A stretch of 64,000 nucleotides of DNA, taken from Basidiobolus meristosporus CBS 931.73. Lineage: Eukaryota > Basidiobolomycota > Basidiobolomycetes > Basidiobolales > Basidiobolaceae. Location: positions 28,228 through 92,227 of the forward strand of contig MCFE01000338.1 of assembly GCA_002104905.1 (NCBI GenBank), written 5' to 3'. The stretch's first letter is position 1. Each line of letters opens with the position of its first letter. The notes under the pieces were generated by a model, which made no database searches, was not told the DNA's origin, and was given only the letters and a program-made list of their open reading frames with translations. Below, in pieces: positions 12,122 through 21,792 of this stretch. Position numbers and translations under genes: made by a program.

Positions 12122-13400
12122 ATGTCCACTCAACAATATAACTCTTATGCGCTACCACTTATCGAGGATGATATTTTGGAAGTTATCCGATCCCATGAGC
12201 GTGAACGAAAGCTGCTGATGATTCCTGGTAAGCAGGCGGTGGTCATCTGTTTTGAATCTCCACCATTTCTAATCTATCTAATGATACACAGGCCCAATCG
12301 AATGCCACGAAGATGTCCTTGAGGCCATGCAAACTGGTGCCACTTCACACACTGATCCGAGCTTCATCAATATTTTTGGTGAATGTTTGGAAATGCTCCG
12401 AGTAGTGTTATATAGCTCTGGCCAGCCATTTGTTGTTTCGGGATCTGGTACCCTGTCCTGGGACATGGTGGCGAGCAATCTAGTAGAGCCTGGGGAAGAC
12501 GTGTTGGTCGTAAGCAATGGCTTCTTCGGCGACAAATTTGCCGAGTGTTTAGCCGCTTATGGTGCTAGTGTCACCAGCATTGCTTCAATGCCACTTGGAT
12601 CTACGGTCGCGCTGTCGGAAATTAAAAAAGCCCTTCAACGACGAAAGTTCAAACTTGTTGCCTTAACCCATGTTGACACAAGCACCGGAGTTATGTTGGA
12701 TATTCAATCGGCCGCCAGCCTGATTCGTACCATCTCCCCTGAAACCTTGATTGTTGTTGATGGTGTGTGCTCCGTTGGATGTGAGTCGATTCGAATGGAC
12801 GACTGGGGTTTGGACATCGTTGTCACCGCCAGTCAGAAAGCAATCGGTGCACCACCAGGGCTGTCACTGTTGGTGGCCAGCTCACGTGCCATCGAGACGT
12901 TCAAAACACGCAAATCACAGCCCCAAAGCTACTTCGCAGCATGGCAGCGTTGGATCCCCATTATGCAAAGCTACGAGGCGCGCAAACCATCGTACTTTGC
13001 AACACCAGCGGTGCAGCTGGTCATGGCTCTGAACGTAGCCCTCAAAAAGCTACTGAACTACGGGATGGAAAAAAGTTTTGCAAGACACCAAGAGGTCAGC
13101 AATCTGGTCAAGGACACTATCCAAAGTTGGGGATTGGAATTGGTTTCCAATTCGAGGGCCTCTTCTGCAAATGGCCTGACTGCGGTCTATTACCCAGGCG
13201 GTATCCAAGCCACAGATCTGCTACCGAAGATGGCCAAACGCGGTGTAATGATTGCTGGCGGCTTGCACCCAGCTATCGCTACCAAATACTTCAGAATTGG
13301 CCACATGGGGACCTCAGTAATCCAGCCAGATCGACTCCATATAGAAACGTTGCTGAATGCCCTGAAGGACTCTCTTCGCGAGTGCGGTTTCACTTTCTGA
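12122..13400 (+). CDS. AGX1: Alanine-glyoxylate / serine-pyruvate aminotransferase (class V)
   Basis: Two exons, 12122..12227 and 12292..13400, with a 64-base intron; 404 aa. It is a class V PLP aminotransferase. Seen: the LLMIPGPIECHEDVLEAM opening typical of AGXT/Agx1, the PFVVSGSGTLSWDMVASNLV cofactor-phosphate loop, the aspartate block LIVVDGVCSVGCESIRMDDW, the Schiff-base lysine in TASQKAIGAPPG (about residue 218), and the C-terminal GGLHP...YFRIGHMG motif, whose arginine binds the substrate carboxylate. The enzyme converts glyoxylate and alanine to glycine and pyruvate, a main glycine source in yeast. No obvious mitochondrial presequence or C-terminal PTS1 (ends GFTF), so a cytosolic form is likely. 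Confidence 0.93.
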
Positions 13401-14164
13401 AAACTCCCCTGTAATTCCATAATATAATGTCAACTCTACTATGAACCGAACAATAAATACTACCGGAAATCAACCGAAAATCGAAATGTTTACCACCGTG
13501 CAACCGCCCTCTCATACAAACATGAGCATTGACTCCTGAAATGCGCAGTTCCAATTAGAAGTAGTCATGCACCATATATATCGATCGCAATGAACCTCTT
13601 CCATCGATTTCATGCAGCATCTGTGTAATCTTCGATGGTTATTTTTGTTGCTGAATGATTGGATCGAGTACCTGATGTATGTATTTTGAGAACGGCCAAT
13701 GATGCACAGGGATTCCAAGGATACGTGGTGTCATTGGCCGTATATAAATTGCGGTATTTACTTCCATTGTTTACACTTGAGGAGTGATCCAGAAGAACAT
13801 TATCTTTCGGTAACTCTTAATCAATTAAATGTTACATCATCGTTGGAATCCCTTCATTAATCGTAGGATGAGACCAGTTAATAGGTTAGGTGTCAAACCA
13901 AGGTCACAAATTCGTAATTTTTCCCTGCCTTATTCGTATCCTGATTTAGTCTGACCTGCCAATTGTTTACCTCTTCACCCCTGTTGCAAAAGCCAGTCGT
14001 ACAAACGATGTCTTTGTTTTGATTCTGGGCATGGGTGAGGGAATATTTATTGCTCATAGTTTACCACAATCCCCTTATCCTTGATCCATCCCAGTAAATC
14101 AGCAATCCCTTTGACTTTTGTTTACGTTACTGACTTGAGCTTTATTAACCCTGCTGTTCAACAC
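13401..14164. other. Intergenic, contains a paired-CCAAT palindrome
   Basis: About 760 bases without a recognisable coding region. The notable element is the palindromic promoter-like site at 13692-13749. Confidence 0.5.
13692..13749 (+). promoter_or_regulatory. Inverted CCAAT pair directly upstream of a TATA box
   Basis: An 11-bp perfect inverted repeat, ACGGCCAATGA at 13692-13702 and TCATTGGCCGT at 13731-13741, frames a 28-bp spacer and runs straight into TATATAAAT (13741-13749). Each arm holds a CCAAT box, the site of the HAP/NF-Y complex. The arrangement reads as a core promoter, probably for the SP/TP-rich gene starting at 14165. That would imply a 5' leader of more than 350 bases or an unseen 5' UTR intron. 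Confidence 0.45.
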
Positions 14165-15118
14165 ATGTCTACATTTGCCATGTCACGTCCCCTTACACCC
14201 AGCTCCAGACATCCCGACCTCAAGGCTTTGTCACCTAAACATCATCGACAATGCTGGACTTTACCTCCTCCTGACCGGTCGATATCTGCAAATGGACTTG
14301 ATTCCAGCTTAACCCTTTCCCCAACCAACCAGAGATATGAACGCAAAGCTCAAACACCCGGAATTCGTCCCAGTCTGTCGAATAGAGCTTCCTCACCTCA
14401 CTCGCCAACCAAAGCCGACCTTAAGCTCAATCCCAATTCCCAGAACCTGTACCTGGATCCCAATGTAAGGAAAGGCCCTTCGGTTCTCTTTAGCCCCGGG
14501 AGCCTTGCCCAGAGACTTGAGGCGCAGCCCCCTCTTGCTACCCGACTGATGAGAGATAGTGAAAGACGGGAGTTGGAGAAAATAGATGTCTTCTCCCCCA
14601 AACCACGTGATCGTCGCCCACTTATAGAAGTGACCAGCACCACACCAGTTCGTTTCAACAACGGCGCAGCTCTCAAGCCCGAAGAAAAATCCGGTGTCCC
14701 ATCTTCTCCTTTCGTCAAGTGCCTACTTTCCAACACCCCCATCAAGCTGCCAACCAAAATTGCCGTAGAAAGCCCAGCGTTTGGATTCAACAATCCACCT
14801 AAGCTTAGGCGCTTATCAATTACAGCCGATTCCACCCAAGATGCTAAACAGGCATCCGAAGGAAAGCCAAGCATGAACCAAGATGCATGCGAAGCCCCAG
14901 TTGAGAAGTCCACAAGACCTCTACCAAATGTACATGGCAAGGTCGAATTCGAAGTAGCCAGCTCGCCTATCTCGCCTTTGAGATATCATGAAATACCCGA
15001 GCAAGGAGATAACCAGCATGAGGAGATGTCGAATCTGCTGTCATCTTCTCCGGTTCGGGATATAGAAGAGGAGGATCCGTTTATGTCCTGCAGTAAGCGT
15101 CGAAAGATATCTGAGTAA
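14165..15118 (+). CDS. SP/TP-rich nuclear protein of unknown function, likely CDK substrate
   Basis: Intronless frame of 317 aa from the ATG at 14165; an earlier in-frame ATG at 14081 would add 28 residues. I do not recognise a domain. The sequence is disordered and packed with proline-directed sites: LTPSS, LSPKHH, LSPTN, QTPGI, SPHSPTK, FSPGS, FSPKPR, TTPVR, SSPFV, NTPIKL, ESPAF, SSPISPLR, SSPVR. Several fit the CDK consensus S/T-P-x-K/R. It ends in a basic cluster (SKRRKISE) that looks like a nuclear localisation signal. The composition suggests a cell-cycle regulated nuclear scaffold. Function is not inferable. Confidence 0.7.
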   Translation: MSTFAMSRPLTPSSRHPDLKALSPKHHRQCWTLPPPDRSISANGLDSSLTLSPTNQRYERKAQTPGIRPSLSNRASSPHSPTKADLKLNPNSQNLYLDPNVRKGPSVLFSPGSLAQRLEAQPPLATRLMRDSERRELEKIDVFSPKPRDRRPLIEVTSTTPVRFNNGAALKPEEKSGVPSSPFVKCLLSNTPIKLPTKIAVESPAFGFNNPPKLRRLSITADSTQDAKQASEGKPSMNQDACEAPVEKSTRPLPNVHGKVEFEVASSPISPLRYHEIPEQGDNQHEEMSNLLSSSPVRDIEEEDPFMSCSKRRKISE

Positions 15119-15453
15119 TGATTTGCTTCGAGCAGATCGATCCGATCCGCATTGATCGACAAATTCACTGACGATTCTTGTAAAATACCTTTTCCCTCGC
15201 TGATGTTCATACATGGCCATACGTAAGCAGGCCACACAACCATTATCTGTTCAGAGTACAAATTTATGTTCAATATATATATAATCCTTACATAAATTGT
15301 AATTAAATAAATCCATCTAAACCACACAGTCTGTGAACGATTTCAGCAAAGTGGGCATTGCCAAGAAATGCTCAATTTATTTACCGGATGCATATCAAGA
15401 AGCAGCCTGCTTCGGGCTGCGATGGAAAGAGATCTGGAACAAAATGGGGTGTA
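15119..15453. other. Intergenic between convergent genes
   Basis: About 330 bases, AT-rich near 15270-15310, probably the two 3' UTRs. Nothing else is seen. Confidence 0.45.
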
Positions 15454-16914
15454 CTAGAACAATACGATCTGCTTTCCTTTGGAAAAGCCGGACAATGCTT
15501 TGTCCACGACGTCAGTGAATTTCTTGAGCATATCTTGCTCTTGATCCTGTGGAAGGCACTCGGTGCCTGCTCCCCAGCTGATTGCTTCGTTGGGGACCTC
15601 CTTGAGTTTACCATCTCGCATCATATCAAGTATTTCATCCCACATTTGAGCACGCTCTTCTTTGGAATGCTCCTTGGACCAGCTGGTCATCCAGAATCCC
15701 GTGGCGGTGAGGTTTTTGAAAATGAAGATGGATGTGGGGAATGTCAACGGTTCACGGCTCATACCACCATAGGTGACCAGGGTGGCATTATTTCTACACA
15801 ATACGATATGCCGTTAGATTTGAGGAGGCGCCAAGTCTGGACATGCATAGTCTCACCCTAGAAGTCTAGACATGTCCGTAGTAGTCTTCCCGCCAACGCA
15901 ATTCAATCCCAAACGAATAGGGCGACCAATGCTCTTAATTAAATCGCGGGTCTCTTGCTTACGAATATTTGTGTCGGCAATTACGTGGGTGGCGCCTAAA
16001 TCCTTGAGCTTCTGTGCAGCTTCCTCGAAATTCTCCTCTGTTGAAAGAGTGTTATCAATCATCGAAGATTGGCGTAGGATCGGATTAGTCTACCTGTCAC
16101 GAATAATGTTGATTGTCTTGATCCCACGGGCATGTGCGATTTGGATGACTGCCTGGCCAACTCCGCTGTTGCCTCCGTTCTGAACAACATAATCCCCTAA
16201 GATAGGTGTAAGCAAATGCCACGCTATGCAAGACTTCCGATGAATGCCCACCTTCTTTCAGTTCCACGAAGTCTTGCAGCATTCTGTAGGCTGTGCAAGG
16301 ATTCACAGTAAGGGTGGCTGCCTGAATTACTGAGATTCCTTCCTTGGAGATTCGATGGATTTCTTCCGGCTGAACGGCGGCGTGGCTTCTCCAAGTACCT
16401 TAGAAGTAGAAGGTTGAGTTCCTTTAACACGTATGGTGGAGAAACTCGGTTCCAAGGAGAAGGTTGTACTTACCAAAGCCGGGCTTCGACGGGATCACCC
16501 AATCTCCGATCTTAAACCCTTTCACATCTGCTCCAACGGCAATCACTTCCGCTACTCCCTCATTTCCTCCAATGGCTCCAATACCTGGTCGGAAGATAGG
16601 CTTGGCTGGGTAGCTACCTTCAATTTGGTTGACATCCGCTGGATTCACCGGGGCAGCCAGGAATTTGACATGGAGATCTTTTGAGGAGAGCTCCGGGAGA
16701 GGCTCTTGACGAAGCCTATTTATATCTCAATAAACCACGCTCGAAAGTATTAAACGGGGTGGACTTACTTCAAAACCTCTCTTGGTTTACCATAATCTTC
16801 GAAAGCAATGATTTTGGCAAAAGTCTGGTTAAGACGAAGCTGTTGATACTTGAACCGATGGCCGGACAAGGTACGGAAAGCCAAAGGGTTTATGGTCGTT
16901 AATAAACTTTTCAT
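15454..16914 (-). CDS. ETR1: Mitochondrial trans-2-enoyl-CoA/ACP reductase
   Basis: Six exons read on the minus strand: 16769..16914, 16474..16715, 16252..16398, 16094..16196, about 15857..16037, 15454..15793. The presequence-like N-terminus ([20 protein letters not shown]) precedes a zinc-free medium-chain reductase fold: [15 protein letters not shown], the [12 protein letters not shown] GroES-like block, [13 protein letters not shown], the NADPH-binding [14 protein letters not shown] and [50 protein letters not shown] and FWMTSW. The family (Etr1, human MECR) performs the last step of mitochondrial fatty-acid synthesis, feeding lipoate. The exon 4/exon 5 junction (near 16037-16094) does not keep frame with canonical sites; an alternative donor gives IIQENFEE but loses RDR. 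A small indel there is possible. Confidence 0.88.
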
Positions 16915-17297
16915 TTTCGATAACGAGCCCACGTACATGCATGCTCTTAATATCGTTGAAATTTGGCCCAAAGCCACCCAAAATTTCTTCTGCCAATCAT
17001 ATCCTTCGCTGGATGACCAAGCCTACTTTTCAACCCAACTCGCCCATTCTCACGAGAATCATCTCCGAGGATGTGCGGGATCGGGGAACGAGATATGGAG
17101 GCGAAATACCGCTCTCAAATGACGCTGCAGACGATCACTGTACCAATGATGATTACAGCGTGTTGCACCAAATCTGCTACAGTTGACACCGTATATAATA
17201 CGAAATAAGTCACAGCCGATATTTTTCGTGGGATTTATTTCTACATGATTGAAAAGCACTAATAATACAGAGAAGTGAACCAGTCGCTTTTTTATGA
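16915..17297. other. Intergenic
   Basis: About 380 bases between the ETR1 promoter and the MCMBP 3' end. No gene is recognised. Confidence 0.45.
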
Positions 17298-19085
17298 TTA
17301 GCGGTTCAAAGTGGGAGTAGTGGCTTGGCGGCTAGGTAGACCGTTCACCCTTTGTTTTCTTGATTCATTTAACTCAACTGTGTATTTCCAGATATGCTCG
17401 TTCAATTCGGTTTGGCCGAAAGCTTTGGGCAACAAGCCTTGCCAAGGTGAGAAGGAACAGCATGTCACCCTGAGACATTAACTCCTGCCCAGCAGCGTAA
17501 GCCTCTTGTCTTCTCTTGACGAAATCTTCTTGCAATACTTGGGAGATGTGCTCAGGTATGTTGTAGTCAGTATGACGAAAAGCCATCAGGTAAGCCCGGA
17601 ACTTCTCCAATAAACATTCATCCACAGCGAATGGAGTCGCTGAGGTTGGCTCTAGCGGGACTACGCAATCCACAGGCAAGAATGTTTTGGCATTGGACAA
17701 AACGATCAATCCAATGTTCACTGGAAACTTCATCTCGTAATACGGGAAAACGTAGGTCAGCTCCTGCGTCTGTAAAATCGAGTGCAGCTCGTTAATGTTG
17801 CGTACACCGGAGTCATTGAGGTTTCCTTCGTCAAGAGCCGTTTCATCGATCAGCAAGGTAGTCCCATCGGGTACCTGGAGCATTCCGGATTTGAGGAACT
17901 CATCACTCTTGGGGGTAAATGAATTGTTGTTGAGCAGGCTAAGGGCAAGTGGCAAAGTGTAAAACTTCGGGAGGACAGATGTCAACACGTTGGCCAGATT
18001 GGAGGTGAATGATTTGAGTGGAACGCCACTCGAAGTAGCACCCTCCGGTAACGTATCAGGAACTTTGCAAATATTGAGCGACAGATTTCCTAGACAAAGT
18101 CCGCTCTTACGTGTGTGAACGTAAGACATGAGCTGAAGCAACAGGAACTCGGCGGCTAGTTGATCACCGCCAAGAGACGAGGCTAAATATTCAATCAATT
18201 TCGAGCGAATACTCTCCGCTTCTTGGCGAAGCTCAGCCACTCGGCTTTCTGGAACGGTCTTTTCGTCGATTTTGCGGTAGACAATGGTGTGTAGGCATGG
18301 AACGGAAGTAGCATCAACGGGACTTTCGTTGACACCAAAGTCGGCATTCATTGTGTTCGGTGTGGCGGTGGAAGGAGTGGGTGGGGTGTAAACGCCGATG
18401 AATTCTACGATTTCTCCCACCTTGGGGCCTTCCTCGTTTCCATAAACCTTGACCAAGACCGGAAGGTGATCTTCTTGTGGAAAGGGATATCTTGATCGGA
18501 TATTTGCTGGTGCCTCGTAGGTGTTCCCTCAATAGAAATTGATTGAGTCATCTCGCGAAGCTCTTCAATGCTTTGATCCTCCGATTTGGAGTTGGTGAAC
18601 ATGGTCTCCGCCTGGTTCTTCGCCCAAGTAGTCTCCCCAGGAATGGTGACGCAGAAAAAGAGTTGCTTCTCGTCCACGCGGTTATTGGGAGAGTCAAAGT
18701 GACGAACGAACTGTTCCGTTTCTTCTTCCAGGTCGACATCGGTAAACCGATGACAGTGATATACTTTTCCTCCGTTGCTCTTATCCGTAGACTCAAGTAC
18801 GTCGATAAAGCATTCTTGGCCAAGGCTAGTATCCTGCACCATTCCCCGGAAACGGACCAGGGTGTTTCTCGAGAGTTGAGTCGTCGTTTGATATGTTAAA
18901 GAAGGGATCTGGCGTACTTTCTCCTCCGTGTTGAAGATGGAGTTAAAATACTCGGTGAAGCCACTGCTAGACGAACTATACTGCCCGTTGCCCCACGCGG
19001 CTTCAAAAACCTTTTGTAGCACTTCGAGCGGATTGTTGATGAATTCAAGCGTTTCTGAGGAGACCATATTGAATGTGAGCGGCAA
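17298..19085 (-). CDS. Mini-chromosome maintenance complex-binding protein (MCMBP/ETG1), two apparent 1-base indels
   Basis: Intronless, about 595 aa. The N-terminal part (19085 to about 18510) shows NPLEVLQKVFE, LVRFRGMVQDTSLGQECFID and YHCHRFTDVDLEEETE. The C-terminal part (to 17298) shows LPVLVKVYG, the AAA-like block GDQLAAEFLLLQLMSYVHTR, TLLIDETALDEGNLNDSGVR, YYEMKFPVNIGLIVLSNAKT and FRAYLMAFRHTDYNIPE. The family binds MCM2-7 and is needed for replication and sister-chromatid cohesion. Two lesions break the frame: a missing G in the GGG run near 18528, and an extra T in the TTT run near 17421, after which FGQTELNEHIWKYTVELNES continues in a second frame to the stop at 17298. Both are homopolymer length changes and cancel in total length. 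A later Met at 19067 is an equally good start. Confidence 0.87.
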
Positions 19086-19321
19086 GTGAAAGAGGTTTAG
19101 AGTGTAGCTTGTTGAAATAGAAGAACAATAGTGTTGTTTTGATTCTCATTAATGAAAACAAAAACAAATTTTAAAATTTCCACCACAATTTGGCCTCTAT
19201 TCACGAATGTGTTAATCACAATTATTCATAACATAAAAAGGGATTTGGTATAGTAGAATAAATCAATCACAATACATTTAATCATCAGATACAGCGTTGT
19301 CGATGCAAAGCAGGCAACAGG

Positions 19322-20029
19322 TTACTTTGCTTGAGATTTGAGGGCAACACATTTGTGCTTCTTGTATTCCCAGTCGATAGGGTCAACGTAATGTCCCTCC
19401 CTGAAGCAGTTCTCGCAGTACTTGTCGTTGTCGCACTCAGGGCATTCTACAGTAGCGTCTTCGTTGCATATACAGCACCAGTTCTCTTCTTCTTTCAGGT
19501 CGGAAATCGACAGGGCTTTTGGTGGCGGGCCCAGGGCCGATTTATTATGTTCTTTTGAGGGAGACGAGACTGGTGGATTCTCTTTCAGTTCGTTTAAGCG
19601 TGTTTGTAGGTCACTATCGACCTTGAGCTCGATATGCTTGTATTTATTATTAAGAGATATTTCTTCGTTGACTTGGCGAATTAAGGTATCTTCCGCTAAA
19701 ACATCTCCTGCCAAATCTTCCCTTCCCACAAAGGAGTCCACTACCTTATCAAGTTTGCCGGTATGAGCCGGACTCAGATTTGGAACATCAGGTGAGATAC
19801 CAAACTGCGTAGAGAAATCCTCCTCGCTTAACTCTAGTTCATTTAGTAATCTCTCTACCTCGTCCTGATCCACCGCGGAATCCGGAACGGTGAAAGAACT
19901 ATTCAAGACTACTGGCTTGTGTCCAAATACAGTGTTGAATCTTTTTTGAAGTTCCTCATCAGTTTCTTTGTAGTCGCCACCCTTCTTGAGACTTGCCAAA
20001 CGAGCTTCTAGATCTTCGTCCTTCGACAT
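19322..20029 (-). CDS. ANCHR/ZFYVE19-like zinc-binding protein (abscission checkpoint family)
   Basis: Single exon; 235 aa from the Met at 20029 (two more upstream residues are possible). The N-terminus has a short helix (DEDLEARLASLKKGGDYKET) resembling the MIM1-type ESCRT/VPS4-binding motif in ANCHR. The middle has repeated acidic helices (QDEVERLLNELELSEEDFS). The C-terminus is a B-box-like zinc module: CCICNEDATVECPECDNDKY, CENCFREGHYVDP, then a KKHKC end. In animals ANCHR holds VPS4 to delay abscission. A fungal role in ESCRT control is inference. It is divergent with TFIIF beta across about 200 bases. Confidence 0.72.
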   Translation of the reverse strand: MSKDEDLEARLASLKKGGDYKETDEELQKRFNTVFGHKPVVLNSSFTVPDSAVDQDEVERLLNELELSEEDFSTQFGISPDVPNLSPAHTGKLDKVVDSFVGREDLAGDVLAEDTLIRQVNEEISLNNKYKHIELKVDSDLQTRLNELKENPPVSSPSKEHNKSALGPPPKALSISDLKEEENWCCICNEDATVECPECDNDKYCENCFREGHYVDPIDWEYKKHKCVALKSQAK

Positions 20030-20232
20030 AAGCAAAGCAATTTGAGGCAGGAATGAAAGTGACTGGAATAATTTCTAGTGACGTTTAGTATCCGCGAGGG
20101 GGGATATATATGGCAAAGTTCACATGATTTAGCCCAAGTTCAGGATTCTCGATTTTTTCCTTATTTTCAAGAAACATTTAAATCTAAGAATTCCGGATCA
20201 ATCCTTTCTTTTGAAAGCACCAAGTTATACCA

Positions 20233-21574
20233 ATGTCACAAACAAAGAGGAAATCTGACGAGGTTGATTATCTCTTTGACGAGGAGGATGAGGAAGAGCT
20301 TGTGCCTATCGAAGAGGATCACTCGAACGTTGATTTGGATCTTAGTAGTTTAGATACCAAGATTTGGCTGGTCAAGGTGAGGGGGTTTCCCATTTTGCCT
20401 GAGAATGCACCCTCGGACAATCTCATTCGAACAATCACCTTTCCTTAGGTCCCAAAGTTTTTGGCGGAGAAGTGGGATAAGATAGAGGAGGATGGTTTAG
20501 ACATGGGCAAAGTGAGAATATTTGAAGCGTAAGTTTTATTCCCGTCTTTGCGGCTCTATCAAGTTTAGTGTCTGTCACCTGCTACAACGATTTCTCTTTA
20601 ATTTTATGTGCCAGTCCACCAACCACTACTGGACGCCAAAAACCACCCAAAGTAACCCACCCTATCCTGTACTATGATATTGTGAGGGCATTCAAACTTA
20701 CTTGTGACTTTTGTTAGATTTCTCTGTTGATTCCAAATACGCCAACAACAACCGATATTCCTAGAGAGTACAGCATTCAGATCACCAACCAGCAGGTGCA
20801 AAATATGTACGTCTTCAAGGAGGACGGAAAGGCTGGAGGTAAGGGAACTGAGTATATGCGGAATAGGTGTACCTAATACTCGACTAACCGCATGAGCAGT
20901 TGCCGATTCGTTGGCCGGCACTGTACACCATGAGTGCGGAGTGGTACCAGTCTACAACGACGAATACCGCCGTATTATGAGAGGCCGTCTGATGCAAGCT
21001 GGCAAGCCACAACGCTCGGTCAAAGTGTTGTCCGACAATGACAAGACCGCTATGTTACCAGCAGCACGTGCCATGTCTGAATTTCGCGGAAACAGCTTCG
21101 TTAGTATCCGGCATGGCTGGGAACCTTTGAAACACTTGATTTACCTCCAAATCTGTTTGTAGAAAAAAGCGAAGCCCAACCCAGACTCCAAATCCATTCG
21201 TATGCCTCGAAACGAGCTTATGGATCTTCTATTCGAAGGCTTCGAGAAATATCCATACTGGACGCTCAAAGGCATCATCGAGTACACGAAGCAGCCAGTG
21301 GTTAGTGAGCCGGTTCCTGACTTTGCTGATATTGCTTTGCCACTAACTTGGTTGACGTCAGTCGTATCTCAAAGAAGTGCTCAACGAGATCTGTATTCTC
21401 AACAAGAAGGGACCATATACCTCCATGTATCAGCTGAAGCCTGAATTCAAGAAGGCAGGGAAAGAGAAGAAAGAAGCTGATCAGTCAGGCGACGGCAAGG
21501 GCGATGAGCCGAATATTGACGAGGAGTTGGAGATGGATGACGACGACGACGACTTGGAAATGGTGGAGGTGTAG
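20233..21574 (+). CDS. TFG2: Transcription initiation factor IIF subunit beta (RAP30/Tfg2)
   Basis: Seven exons: 20233..20376, 20449..20528, 20615..20681, 20718..20838, 20900..21099, 21163..21300, 21362..21574; frame-consistent, 320 aa. The N-terminal dimerisation barrel partner of TFIIF alpha is seen as KIWLVKVPKFLAEKW and the VKVLSDNDK region, with the conserved GTVHHECGVVPVYNDEY segment. The C-terminal winged helix is RMPRNELMDLLFEGFEKYPY WTLKGI, then QPVSYLKEVLNEICILNKKG. The tail is acidic (DDDDDDLEMVEV). TFIIF binds RNA polymerase II and stabilises the preinitiation complex. The high intron number contrasts with intronless neighbours. Confidence 0.93.
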
Positions 21575-21792
21575 CCGGACCTAACGATTGCGGAATATTT
21601 TCTCTTTGATGCATCTCCCTTCACCAACGTGTAATAGCTGAATTAGGCTACTTTCAGCAATATTAAGGTATGGGAGACCTGCCTATTTGTGCGAGGATGG
21701 GATTATCTCGTTTATTAAGGATGCTACTTGGTCAAAGTCTAATAAAAGAAGAAATCTACATATGTTACATCGAATCGACTCCAACCATTCCC

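Noticed and set aside
17298-19085. Programmed ribosomal frameshifting in MCMBP
   Set aside because: The two shifts have opposite sign, lie at plain short homopolymers without slippery-site context, and the family is not known to use recoding.
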